A stretch of DNA of 36,035 nucleotides from Bryobacterales bacterium (lineage in GTDB: Bacteria > Acidobacteriota > Terriglobia > Bryobacterales > UBA6623): contig JAPPMB010000122.1 of NCBI GenBank assembly GCA_028819255.1, positions 1-36,035 on the forward strand, read 5' to 3'. Positions 8,460-16,470 of this stretch are shown here, in pieces. The position numbers and the translations under genes are program-made. Under the pieces are notes generated by a model. The model was not told the DNA's origin. It saw only the letters and a program-made list of their open reading frames with translations, and did no database searches. Position 1 is the stretch's first letter; each line of letters opens with the position of its first letter.

Positions 8460-9716
8460 ATGCTGAATGAGATCGAGAAGTACACCTTTGGCGTGGGCGA
8501 CCGGTTCGCCCAACAGGCAAGACCCCAGTTGCGTGCCTGCATGATGGCCCTCGATCGGGGCGTCTGCGTGAACCCTGTCTGGAACAAGTCGCATCGTGAG
8601 CACCTCATCGTGGGCACACAGCCGCCAAGCGTCCGGGCGGCTGCCGACGAGGCCGTGCGGGCCCTGCAATGGCAGGAAGGCTACTACGTTGATGCCGATC
8701 ACATCAATCTCGACACGGTGGACGGGTATCTCGACACGAGCGACTTCTTCACGATTGACGTGGCCTACGCGATCGGGCGGAAGGCCGAGCCCTCCGCCGT
8801 GGACGCGCTTGTCCGGGCCCACCCGGAGCTGATCGGCACAATTCGGATCGACGGCATCGACGAGCCGATCAAGACCACCCGCGAAACGGTCGAGCGGTGC
8901 ATGGGCCAGTTCCTGTTCGCAGTCCAGGAGGCAGGCCGGATCTACAGGCACATCCGGTCCGCCAAGGGAGGCGAGCACTTCGTCACTGAGGTCTCAATGG
9001 ACGAGACCGATGATCCCCAGACTCCCGCCGAGCTCCTGGTCATTCTCGCCTTGATCGCTTCGGAAGGCATCCCCGTCCAGACGATCGCCCCCAAGTTCAC
9101 CGGACGGTTCAACAAGGGGGTCGACTACGTCGGCGACCGCGCCCAGTTCAGCAAGGAATTCTCCGACGACATCGCGGTGATCCGCCACGCCGTTGCACAC
9201 TATGGGCTGCCGCCGGGCCTCAAGCTCAGCGTCCATTCCGGCTCCGACAAGTTCTCGATCTACCCGGCGATCAGGGAGGGCATTCGGCGATTCGGAGTCG
9301 GCGTGCACGTCAAGACAGCCGGCACGAACTGGCTCGAGGAGCTGATCGGCCTGGCGGAGGCCGGCGGCGACGGGCTGGGCCTCGCCAAGGAAGTCTACTC
9401 CAAGGCGCACGCGGCGAGCGCCGCGCTATGCGAGCCGTACGCAGCCGTCATCGACATCGATCCGGACCGGCTGCCTTCCCCGCGCGAGGTCGGCAGCTGG
9501 GACTCGTCGCAGTACACTTCGGCCCTGCGGCATGACCAGAGCTGCCCGGAATACAATCCTCACTTCCGTCAACTCCTGCATGTGGGCTACAAGATTGCCG
9601 CCAAGATCGGCGACCGATACTACCGAATGCTGGACGAATGTGAGGAGTCCATCGCGAGGAATGTCACGGAGAACCTCTTCGACCGGCATATCGAGCCGCT
9701 CTTTCTCGCGACCTGA
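8460..9716 (+). CDS. uxaE: Tagaturonate epimerase (UxaE family)
   Basis: This 418-residue protein matches the UxaE/tagaturonate epimerase family over its full length. The family enzyme interconverts D-tagaturonate and D-fructuronate in the cytoplasm, linking galacturonate to the glucuronate branch. Recognisable segments are YTFGVGDRFAQQARPQLRA near residue 7, YYVDADHINLDTVDGYL near 77, TIAPKFTGRFNKGVDYVGD near 205, and LSVHSGSDKFSIYPAIREG near 253. The histidines and acidic residues in DADHIN and SVHSGSDKF are plausible metal ligands. It lies 33 bases before an N-formylglutamate amidohydrolase-like gene. Its pathway partner uxaC is about 5.3 kb downstream on the same strand. The start has only a weak ribosome-binding site. 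Confidence 0.88.
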   Translation: MLNEIEKYTFGVGDRFAQQARPQLRACMMALDRGVCVNPVWNKSHREHLIVGTQPPSVRAAADEAVRALQWQEGYYVDADHINLDTVDGYLDTSDFFTIDVAYAIGRKAEPSAVDALVRAHPELIGTIRIDGIDEPIKTTRETVERCMGQFLFAVQEAGRIYRHIRSAKGGEHFVTEVSMDETDDPQTPAELLVILALIASEGIPVQTIAPKFTGRFNKGVDYVGDRAQFSKEFSDDIAVIRHAVAHYGLPPGLKLSVHSGSDKFSIYPAIREGIRRFGVGVHVKTAGTNWLEELIGLAEAGGDGLGLAKEVYSKAHAASAALCEPYAAVIDIDPDRLPSPREVGSWDSSQYTSALRHDQSCPEYNPHFRQLLHVGYKIAAKIGDRYYRMLDECEESIARNVTENLFDRHIEPLFLAT

Positions 9717-9748
9717 ACTTCGATCCACCCACCCCAAACTCGCTCCTT

Positions 9749-10597
9749 GTGACTGACCGGTCCGCAAACATGAATGGGGACGTAGGGCGCATCAGCGTCC
9801 GCCCAGGGAATCTGCCTCCCTTGCTGGCCCCGGACGAACCGCCGCCCTTCCGGATCGTGAACCCCCGCGGCCGGTCGGTTGTCGTGCTCACCTGCGACCA
9901 CGCCTCCCACCTCGTGCCCAGGCGCCTCGACCGCCTCGGCCTGCATGCCCGGGCACTGCGGCGGCACATTGGATGGGACATCGGCGCAGCCGAAATCTCG
10001 GTCCGTCTTGCACGGCGCTTCGACGCCCCTGCCGTGCTGTCCGGATACTCGCGCCTCGTCATCGACTGCAACCGGCCTTTGGGCTCGGAGACCTCCATTC
10101 CTGAGTGCAGCGACGGCACGACCATTCCAGGCAACGTCGGCCTCTCGCCCGACCAGGCATCTCTCCGGGCTGCGGAGCTGTTCGTGCCCTACCACAAGGC
10201 GATCGCCCGAACCATCCGCGGCGTCCGGCAGACCGAGACAACCCCCGTGTTCGTTGCGGTGCACAGCTTCACACCCCGGCTCAACGGAGGCCCGCTCCGC
10301 CCCTGGCACTTCGGCGTGCTCTGGGACGAGGCCCCCCGCATCGCGAAGCCGCTGATCGCAGCCCTTCGAAGCAACGAAGGCGTCGTCGTGGGGGACAACG
10401 AGCCCTACTCGGCTCGCGATCATTTCGATTTCTCGCAGGAGTTCCACGCAGCTTCGCGCGGGATTCCGAGCGCCCTGGTCGAAGTCCGCGAGGACCTCAT
10501 CCGACACGAGGCGGGAATCGACACCTACACGGAATTGCTCGGCGACGCTCTCGAGTTCGCGCTCGAGCGGCTTCAGCACGGCAGCAGGGAGCGCTGA
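9749..10597 (+). CDS. N-formylglutamate amidohydrolase family protein
   Basis: This 282-residue protein belongs to the N-formylglutamate amidohydrolase family (HutG-type; not the ureohydrolase of the same name). The characterised enzyme hydrolyses N-formyl-L-glutamate at the end of histidine degradation. The Zn-site-like signature LTCDHASHLVP lies at residues 48-57, IDCNRPLGS at 105-113 and FVAVHSFTPRL near 168. No other hut gene is nearby, so the true substrate may be another N-acyl or amide amino acid. Its stop overlaps the ATG of the carboxylate-amine ligase (TGATG), implying coupled expression. The GTG at 9749 and an ATG at 9770 are both possible starts; neither has a good ribosome-binding site. 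Confidence 0.87.
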   Translation: MTDRSANMNGDVGRISVRPGNLPPLLAPDEPPPFRIVNPRGRSVVVLTCDHASHLVPRRLDRLGLHARALRRHIGWDIGAAEISVRLARRFDAPAVLSGYSRLVIDCNRPLGSETSIPECSDGTTIPGNVGLSPDQASLRAAELFVPYHKAIARTIRGVRQTETTPVFVAVHSFTPRLNGGPLRPWHFGVLWDEAPRIAKPLIAALRSNEGVVVGDNEPYSARDHFDFSQEFHAASRGIPSALVEVREDLIRHEAGIDTYTELLGDALEFALERLQHGSRER

Positions 10598-11733
10598 TGT
10601 CGATTCCAGAGCCGACATTCACGATCGGCATCGAAGAGGAGTACCTGCTGGTTGACCGCCAGTCGAGGAATCTGGTGGGCGAGCCTCCGCCGTCCCTCAT
10701 CGAAGCGTATGAGGCCGAACTTGCCGGACACTTCAGCCGCGAGTTCCTTCGACCGCAGGTCGAAGTCGGCACCCCTGTCTGCAGGTCCGCATCCGAGGCG
10801 CGGGCCAGCCTCCGGCGCCTGAGGCGCACCGTTGCCGAGATCGCAGCCAGGCACGACATGGCGCCGATCGCCTCGTCAACGCATCCTTTCGCCAAATGGA
10901 GGGCGCAGAGGCACACGCAGAAGGAGCGTTACGAGGTGCTGCAGGAGGATCTTCAGGTCGTCGCGCATCGGATGCTGATCGGCGGCATGCACGTCCACGT
11001 CGGAATCGAGGATCCGGACCTCCGCATCGACATCCTCAATCAAGTGGCGTATTTCCTCCCCCACCTCCTTGCCTTGAGCACCTCCTCGCCATTCTGGGAA
11101 GGCACCAACACAGGACTCAAGTCGTATCGGCTGTGTGTCTTCGACGAACTGCCGCGGACCGGACTGCCGGAACGCTTCTCAAGCCACGGCGAGTACCGGC
11201 GCGCCGTCGATGTGATGATCGCCGCGGGCCTGCTGGAGGACGCGACGAAGATCTGGTGGGACATCCGCCCGAGCGCCCGATTCCCGACCATCGAGATGCG
11301 GATCACCGATGTCTGCACCCGCCTCGACGACGCGGTCTGCTGTGCGTCGCTCTTCCGATGCGTCTGCCGAATGCTCTACCGGCTGCGTCGCCGGAACCAG
11401 CGCTGGAGGGTCTATGTGCGAATGCTGGTCGACGAGAACCGCTGGCGCGCCCACCGCTACGGAATCGACGAGGGGCTGGTTGACTTCGGTCGCGGGGAGA
11501 TCGTCCCCTGTGCCGACCTGATTGAGGAGCTGCTGGAACTCGTCCGTGCTGACGCAGACTTCTTCGATTGCCGGCAAGAGGTCGAACACGTAAGGGAGAT
11601 CTTCCGCCGGGGAACGAGTGCCCACGAGCAGCTCCGCACCTACGATGAAGCCCGAAGTGCCGGCGCAACGAGCGAGGAAGCCCTGAGGTGCGTGGTCGAT
11701 CGGCTGATTGACCTTACCGTCTCCGACACGTGA
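10597..11733 (+). CDS. YbdK-type carboxylate-amine ligase (glutamate-cysteine ligase 2 family)
   Basis: This 378-residue protein, close to the usual YbdK length of about 370, is an ATP-dependent carboxylate-amine ligase of the GCS2 family. Signatures are FTIGIEEEYLLVD at residues 8-20 (acidic ATP/Mg site), RPQVEVGTPVC near 49, and GGMHVHVGI at 129-137. WWDIRPSARFPTIEMRITD follows near 220. E. coli YbdK has weak gamma-glutamylcysteine ligase activity, but the natural substrate of the family is uncertain. Its ATG overlaps the upstream amidohydrolase stop, so the pair probably acts on a common gamma-glutamyl or amide metabolite. Because bshA is also in this window, glutathione synthesis is not the obvious role. 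Confidence 0.92.
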   Translation: MSIPEPTFTIGIEEEYLLVDRQSRNLVGEPPPSLIEAYEAELAGHFSREFLRPQVEVGTPVCRSASEARASLRRLRRTVAEIAARHDMAPIASSTHPFAKWRAQRHTQKERYEVLQEDLQVVAHRMLIGGMHVHVGIEDPDLRIDILNQVAYFLPHLLALSTSSPFWEGTNTGLKSYRLCVFDELPRTGLPERFSSHGEYRRAVDVMIAAGLLEDATKIWWDIRPSARFPTIEMRITDVCTRLDDAVCCASLFRCVCRMLYRLRRRNQRWRVYVRMLVDENRWRAHRYGIDEGLVDFGRGEIVPCADLIEELLELVRADADFFDCRQEVEHVREIFRRGTSAHEQLRTYDEARSAGATSEEALRCVVDRLIDLTVSDT

Positions 11734-12301
11734 TGAAGCGTGCGGCCGGCACGGGCGAGTTGAACCGATGCGCGAGAGGAAGTGGAGTATGGGACCGGAG
11801 GTCAACGATGGTCCTGCTGACATTCGGTGGTGTGCGGGCCTCGGAACACCGCCTGCCAGCCATTGGCATGTGGCTTGGGGTGAAGGCAGGCCCTGAACGA
11901 AACTGAGGTGAGTGACATTGCGATGCGCATGCCGCCCGATGCCAGCCATCTGAGATCCGGTCAAGCTACCCCGCCGCGAACCGGATCGAGAATGACGCCT
12001 CGCGCCGCTTGGACCGCCCAACAGCGTGTTCCCTCTCCCTATTGAGGGCGACCCGTGGTGGGCGCAATCCATTCCACGCGCCACGCGAGCGGAGCTCCAA
12101 CTATGGCCAGTTCGCGGACCTGTCCCGCCACCCGGCCCAATCTGCTCCTCGATTCTGAATGTTGGGTAAGCTCTCCTCGCCTCCGGAGCGAGCGGAGACA
12201 CGGGAAGTGAAGGAGTTGATGTGGTTCGCGCTTCGAAGTGGCGACTCGCTGAGGACGCGGAGGCGACCATGCCTGGGAGCGGAGGCTGCTCCTTGGAAGT
12301 C
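11734..12301. other. Gene-poor stretch between the ligase and vapC
   Basis: About 570 bases. A minus-strand frame remains open across this stretch and into the ligase gene (11179-12465), but its translation is Pro/Gly/Ser/Arg-rich, crosses real genes and matches nothing I know. No hairpin, tRNA or repeat was recognised. Confidence 0.4.
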
Positions 12302-12688
12302 TCAGAGTGCGAAGAGCGGCATTTCCATGGCTTTGGCCACGGCCAACATCCGACGGTCGTAACTGGCAAGCTCGATGGGCTGCCTTTGCTTCCAGAGAAA
12401 ATGAAAGGTTGCCAAGTGCAAGGCATCGAGCGTGCGAACTGGAAGCGGAAAAGCGTCCAGTGCACGTTCGAGTACGGCGGGCGCCAGTTCCAGCAAAGCG
12501 ATGCGGCCTATGATCCCGCGAGCCGCATCACCATGGGATTCCGCAAGCATGCGCGCGTTCAGTCGGGTCCAGATCTCGTACTCGAGCAAGCGGCTGGAGA
12601 CAAGAGTTGCGTCCCAAAGAGCATCAGGTGGGCGACGATCTTCGGCGAGGAGGTGAGCAAGGGCCACGGAAGTGTCTACGTAGATCAC
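12302..12688 (-). CDS. vapC: VapC-family PIN-domain toxin
   Basis: This 128-residue PIN-domain RNase starts at the GTG at 12688. The acidic tetrad is visible: Asp5 in VIYVDTSVAL, Glu36 in SSRLLEYE, Asp88 in RTLDALHLATF and Asp111 in SYDRRML. PIN toxins cleave RNA using Mg2+ or Mn2+ and are held inactive by the cognate antitoxin. The frame is open 36 codons further upstream, but that sequence is the antitoxin gene in another frame. The GTG start overlaps the antitoxin TGA in GTGA, which fixes the start. All catalytic residues are present, so the toxin should be functional. Confidence 0.93.
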   Translation of the reverse strand: MIYVDTSVALAHLLAEDRRPPDALWDATLVSSRLLEYEIWTRLNARMLAESHGDAARGIIGRIALLELAPAVLERALDAFPLPVRTLDALHLATFHFLWKQRQPIELASYDRRMLAVAKAMEMPLFAL

Positions 12689-12978
12689 CGTTCGCTTCGG
12701 TCGACCTCCAGTTCCACGAGAACTTCCTCCAAGGGCACCCGTGGTTCCGGCACTGGAGGCGTTCCGGCAAGAGGCAGGAGCGGGGGAGTCAACCAACCCT
12801 TTCGCACTGCGTCCGCAAGCACCGCGTCCGCAAGCACCGGACTCCTTGTTTCTCTGGGCGGGCCGATTTCCGCTACGACACGATCACGGTCCGTCACCAG
12901 GATGGTCTCTCCGCTCGCGGCTATGCGCACATACTCACTAAGCCGACTGTTGAGGATCTTGATCCCAACCGATCTCAT
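12685..12978 (-). CDS. vapB: Phd/YefM-type antitoxin (VapB partner)
   Basis: This 97-residue protein has the Phd/YefM N-terminal fold: MRSVGIKILNSRLSEYV, AASGETILVTDRDRVVAEIGP over residues 1-40, used for DNA binding and dimerisation. The Pro/Glu-rich C-terminal half would wrap the toxin. Residues 48-62 contain a repeated VLADA pentapeptide from a 15-base tandem duplication. It is the first gene of the pair and overlaps vapC by 4 bases. The upstream palindrome and promoter-like sequence (12986-13014) suggest classic autorepression. The predicted transcription start falls almost at the ATG, so the mRNA may be leaderless. Confidence 0.9.
   Translation of the reverse strand: MRSVGIKILNSRLSEYVRIAASGETILVTDRDRVVAEIGPPRETRSPVLADAVLADAVRKGWLTPPLLPLAGTPPVPEPRVPLEEVLVELEVDRSER
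12809..12838. repeat. 15-base tandem duplication inside vapB
   Basis: The unit GCGTCCGCAAGCACC occurs twice in a row (12809-12823 and 12824-12838). It stays in frame with vapB and duplicates five residues (VLADA) in the linker between the DNA-binding part and the toxin-binding tail. Confidence 0.9.
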
Positions 12979-13595
12979 CGCATCTAACGTAGCAACAAGT
13001 TGCTACTGCGTCAAGGATGCCGCATCCGGGACGGTGTGCGATTCCGCTCCGGTCTCGATGGACAGCGCGGGAGCAATGCTCCACGGGCTCATGCTGATCG
13101 CGCCAAGCGTCGTGTCACACGAATTCGCGCAGGAATTCGATCGCGATCCTGCCTCCGTCGTGCTCCGCGCGGCCAGTCCCAGATACTCCAGCGCGGCCAG
13201 CCTGCAGCTCGCCGTGAAGTGCCGCGGCACCCGCATCCGGAGACTCGTGACGAAAACCTGCGCGGACGGCTCGGGCACCTACCGTCCCATCAGCGTCGAC
13301 GCTGCCAGGCGATGACAGTGCTGATCGTCACCGCGCGATTGGACCCGCTTCTTCCGCCGGCGCCCCGAGGATTCCACCTCGCAACGTGACTTGAGAATCC
13401 AGTGCCAGCCCCCGGTCCGCCACTGCACTCGGTACTACTACGGCACCCGCTCCACGTCCGTCTGCGATATCGGGCCTTCAACGAGCAGTTCTCGGGTTCA
13501 TGCGCGACGGCGGTTAACGCTTGCGTCGCAGCGGGCGTCATGTAGTCAGAAGCCGGGAGACGCATGTCGGATCAGGGCAACGGGAGGAAGAGGTC
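12979..13595. other. Gene-poor stretch between vapB and the sigma-factor operon
   Basis: About 620 bases. Apart from the vapBC promoter/operator at 12986-13014 and a GGGAGGAAGAGG ribosome-binding site just before 13596, I see no recognisable gene. Open frames here on both strands are compositionally unlike coding sequence. Confidence 0.4.
12986..13014 (-). promoter_or_regulatory. vapBC promoter with overlapping palindromic operator
   Basis: On the minus strand TTGACG (13014-13009), a 17-base spacer and TACGTT (12991-12986) form a sigma-70-like promoter. Inside the spacer and -10 lies an 18-base perfect palindrome, GTAGCAAC-AA-GTTGCTAC (12989-13006). An operator placed over the promoter core is what autoregulated toxin-antitoxin operons use. 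Only 7 bases separate the -10 from the vapB ATG. Confidence 0.7.
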
Positions 13596-14069
13596 ATGGT
13601 AGAGATTGTGGTGCCGCTTGGGTTCATGGCAACAGTTGTGCTCTTCGTCTGGTTCAGCCATAACAGTCGTGTCAAGGCGAAGGATCGCCAGGCGCAAGTC
13701 GTACAGCAGGTGATTGACAAGTTCTCGACCGGTGAGGCGCTTTCCGAAGCGATTCAGGGGCCCGGTGGAGAGATGCTCGTCCGCGTGCTCGCAATGGAAG
13801 ACGACGATCTGAGAAGAAGAATCTGGCCCGGTCTGCTGATCCCGGCGTCGATTCTGACGTTGTTGGGGATCGGCTTCTTCGTGCTCTGGCTGGTGCGATA
13901 CGACGCGTTTCTGACACCCGCAGTGGTCGTTGGGGCGGTGGGACTGGGACTCGCGATCGCGGCGTACGTTCTCTGGCGAATCGAGGAGCAAGACGGTGAC
14001 GAGGCGGGCGAGGAGCGCGGGGACCCGTCGCGGAGCGACCACACTCCGCCGGGCAGGGACAGCCTGTAG
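13596..14069 (+). CDS. Small membrane protein, first gene of the ECF sigma operon
   Basis: This 157-residue protein has an N-terminal membrane segment (about residues 5-22, VPLGFMATVVLFVWF) and a cytoplasmic-looking charged region of about 50 residues. Two closely spaced membrane segments follow (about 77-97 and 103-122), then an acidic, Ser/Pro-rich tail. A strong GGGAGGAAGAGG lies just before the ATG. The layout resembles the DUF6249-type proteins found beside ECF sigma factors, which I cannot confirm without a search. It ends 29 bases before the sigma-factor gene and is probably co-transcribed with it. A role in sensing or in holding the sigma factor is inference. Confidence 0.8.
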   Translation: MVEIVVPLGFMATVVLFVWFSHNSRVKAKDRQAQVVQQVIDKFSTGEALSEAIQGPGGEMLVRVLAMEDDDLRRRIWPGLLIPASILTLLGIGFFVLWLVRYDAFLTPAVVVGAVGLGLAIAAYVLWRIEEQDGDEAGEERGDPSRSDHTPPGRDSL

Positions 14070-14098
14070 GTTCGAAGTGAGCTGCGGGAACGTACCGC

Positions 14099-14623
14099 AT
14101 GGAGCATCCAGTCCCGGGAGAGGATGCATTCGCCCGATTCTACGAGGCCACGGCTGCGGCGATCCGGGCGTACATCCTTCGCCACTGTTCAGACCGGGAC
14201 TCCGCCGACGATCTGCTCCAGACCACGTACATCAAGTTTCTGGGAAGCCCGATGGCGAGCACGCCGCAGGCTCCACAGGCAAGGGCGTATCTCTATCGGA
14301 TCGCGTCGAACGTCATCGCAGACCACGGTCGTGCGCTCTCGAGGCGCAAGAGATTCGAGACACCGAAGCGGGAGTTCACCGAGGCAGCATCCGCCGCCCG
14401 CTTCGCCGACGATATTTCGTTGCGCGATGCCCTCGCGACCCTCTCAAAGCGCGAGCAGCAGATGCTCTGGCTCCTGTACGGGGAGGGATTCGCACATGCT
14501 GAGGTTGCTAGAATCATGAACCTCGGCAGAGCCAGCGTGCGAGTCCTGGCGTTTCGAGCGCGCAAGAAACTTAAGGCGCGCCTTGCGGGAAGCCACCCGA
14601 CTGGCAGCGAGGTAGCCGAGTGA
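14099..14623 (+). CDS. ECF-type RNA polymerase sigma factor
   Basis: This 174-residue sigma-70 family protein of the extracytoplasmic-function class contains region 2 at about residues 9-80 (FARFYEATAAAIRAYILRH, then DSADDLLQTTYIKFL and RAYLYRIASNVIADHGR). Region 4 lies at about 103-160 (LRDALATLSKREQQMLWLL, then a helix-turn-helix AHAEVARIMNLGRASVRVL). No region 1 or 3 is present, as expected for ECF factors. It would direct RNA polymerase to a small regulon, probably including its own operon. Its stop overlaps the start of the next gene by 4 bases, which suggests a tightly coupled regulator downstream. Confidence 0.93.
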   Translation: MEHPVPGEDAFARFYEATAAAIRAYILRHCSDRDSADDLLQTTYIKFLGSPMASTPQAPQARAYLYRIASNVIADHGRALSRRKRFETPKREFTEAASAARFADDISLRDALATLSKREQQMLWLLYGEGFAHAEVARIMNLGRASVRVLAFRARKKLKARLAGSHPTGSEVAE

Positions 14624-15003
14624 CAGCAGTCGGCGGCATGACACGGGATACCGCGGGAGCCGAGGAGTCGCTGAACGCTCGTCTGCATTCCGCATTCGCG
14701 AGAGAGGTTGCAGCTGCGCAGCACCGGATTCCCGACCTGGGTCAAATCCTGCTTTTGGCAAGGATCGACGCGATCAACAGAAGGCGGGCGAGGCTCGCAG
14801 CGGTCAGGTCATGGTCCGATGTCGCCGTGCTCGGAACGGTGGGGTCGGTGTCGGCAATCTGGTGGGAGGAGGCAGCCTCTGGCTTGGAGGAGATGTTTCC
14901 GCTTGCCGTTGGAAGCATCTCGTGGACCACCGGACTGGGTGTCGCGCTCGGCTTGCTCGCCGCTGGCCTGATCTGGTTCAGAACCGTCACCCGAAGCGCC
15001 TGA
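14620..15003 (+). CDS. Small membrane protein coupled to the sigma factor (possible anti-sigma)
   Basis: This 127-residue protein starts at a GTG overlapping the sigma-factor TGA (GTGA). Residues 1-60 are soluble and charged, rich in Arg and Ala (LNARLHSAFAREVAAAQHR, RIDAINRRRARLAAVR). Two hydrophobic segments follow at about 66-82 and 102-120, and the protein ends RTVTRSA. I see no zinc-finger anti-sigma (HxxxCxxC) motif. The coupling and topology, a cytoplasmic N-terminus then membrane anchor, fit an anti-sigma factor or a membrane regulator. This is inference from position only. Confidence 0.8.
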   Translation: MTAVGGMTRDTAGAEESLNARLHSAFAREVAAAQHRIPDLGQILLLARIDAINRRRARLAAVRSWSDVAVLGTVGSVSAIWWEEAASGLEEMFPLAVGSISWTTGLGVALGLLAAGLIWFRTVTRSA

Positions 15004-15053
15004 CGGATCGGATTCGGCGGCGCGTATGATGGGATCTGCGCCGGAGCGCCCGG

Positions 15054-16460
15054 ATGCCGTTTATCCACGAAGACTTTCTCCTCACGAACGAGTACGGCAG
15101 GAGGCTGTATCACGGATACGCACAAGGCGAGCCGATCCTCGACTACCACTGCCACCTTCCCCCCGAAGACATTTCATCGAACCGCCGTTTTCGCAACCTC
15201 TTTGAGATCTGGCTTGAGGGCGATCACTACAAGTGGCGCGCCATGCGGGCGAACGGCGTCAGCGAGGAGTATTGCACCGGCGGCGCCGACCCGCATCAGA
15301 AGTTTCTGGCTTGGGCGCGCACCGTCCCCGACACGCTCCGCAATCCGCTGTACCACTGGAGCCACCTGGAACTCAAGCGGTACTTCGGGTTCGACGGCCT
15401 GCTGGACGAGTCCACCGCAGAGCACGTCTGGACTCTGGCGAATGAGCACCTCGAAGCCGAGGACGGACGGGTGTTCGGCATCCTGCGGCGTTTTGACGTA
15501 AGGGCCGTCTGTACGACTGACGACCCGACCGACAGCCTGGTCCACCATCGGGCCATCGCCGACTCGGACCTGCCGACCAAGGTGTACCCGGCGTTCCGCC
15601 CGGACAGGGCGCTGGGGGTCGACCGGCCGGATGCGTTCAATCCCTGGGTTTCCGCTCTAGAGCGGGCCGCAGACTGCGAGATCGGCTCGCTCGACGACTT
15701 TCTGAACGCACTGGAGAGGCGGCACGACTTCTTCCACTCGATGGGCTGCCGACTGTCGGACCACGGTCTCTCCTACGCGTACAGCGACTTTCCCGCCGAG
15801 TCCGAAGCCCAGGCAACGTTCGAGTCCGCCCGGGACGGGATTCCCGCCACGCCTTCGGAGCATGCCCGGTTCGCGGCTTTCATGATGCTGCGGTTCGGAC
15901 AGCTTGATGCCGCCAGGGGCTGGACCAAGCAGATGCATCTCGGCGCTCGCCGAGACAACCGCACCCGCGGGTTTCTGGCCGCCGGGGCGGACACGGGGTT
16001 CGACTCGATCGGAGACTGGCCGCAGGCCGAGGCCCTGAGCCGGTACATGGACCGGCTCGACCGCGAGAACGCGCTTCCGCGGATGATCCTCTACAACAAC
16101 AATCCGAACGACAACTACACGTTCGCCACGATGCTGGGCAACTTCCAGGACGGCGTCATTGCGGGCAAGATGCAATTCGGATCTGGCTGGTGGTACCTGG
16201 ACCAGAAGGAGGCCATGGAGTGGCAGCTGAACTGCCTCTCCAACGTCGGTCTGCTCTCCCGCTTCGTGGGGATGCTGACGGACTCGAGATCATTCATGTC
16301 CTATCCGCGCCATGAGTACTTCCGCCGGGTCCTCTGCAACCTGCTCGGACGGGACATGGAGAACGGCGAGCTTCCCCGTGACGAGGCTCTCGTGGGAAAC
16401 CTCGTGAAGCGGCTGTCCTTCAGCAACGCCCGGGAATTCCTGCGCCTCGAGGGCGTCTAG
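15054..16460 (+). CDS. uxaC: Glucuronate isomerase (uronate isomerase)
   Basis: This 468-residue cytoplasmic enzyme of the amidohydrolase superfamily isomerises D-glucuronate to D-fructuronate and D-galacturonate to D-tagaturonate. The N-terminus PFIHEDFLLTNEYGRRLYH and the metal-binding LDYHCHLPPEDI (His32, His34) are diagnostic. Others are RFRNLFEIWLEGDHYKWR, VCTTDDPTDSLVHH near residue 155, QMHLGARRDNRTRG near 297 and a C-terminal SYPRHEYFRRVLCNLLG. Length is normal. It starts 50 bases after the sigma-operon membrane protein, and a phosphodiesterase-like gene begins 10 bases after it. Together with UxaE it would send galacturonate to fructuronate. Confidence 0.96.
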   Translation: MPFIHEDFLLTNEYGRRLYHGYAQGEPILDYHCHLPPEDISSNRRFRNLFEIWLEGDHYKWRAMRANGVSEEYCTGGADPHQKFLAWARTVPDTLRNPLYHWSHLELKRYFGFDGLLDESTAEHVWTLANEHLEAEDGRVFGILRRFDVRAVCTTDDPTDSLVHHRAIADSDLPTKVYPAFRPDRALGVDRPDAFNPWVSALERAADCEIGSLDDFLNALERRHDFFHSMGCRLSDHGLSYAYSDFPAESEAQATFESARDGIPATPSEHARFAAFMMLRFGQLDAARGWTKQMHLGARRDNRTRGFLAAGADTGFDSIGDWPQAEALSRYMDRLDRENALPRMILYNNNPNDNYTFATMLGNFQDGVIAGKMQFGSGWWYLDQKEAMEWQLNCLSNVGLLSRFVGMLTDSRSFMSYPRHEYFRRVLCNLLGRDMENGELPRDEALVGNLVKRLSFSNAREFLRLEGV

Positions 16461-16470
16461 GCGGACCGCA

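Noticed and set aside
11179..12465. Minus-strand open frame of 428 codons crossing the ligase, the gap and vapC
   Set aside because: It crosses real genes on both strands and its translation is Pro/Ser/Gly/Arg-rich with no family resemblance.
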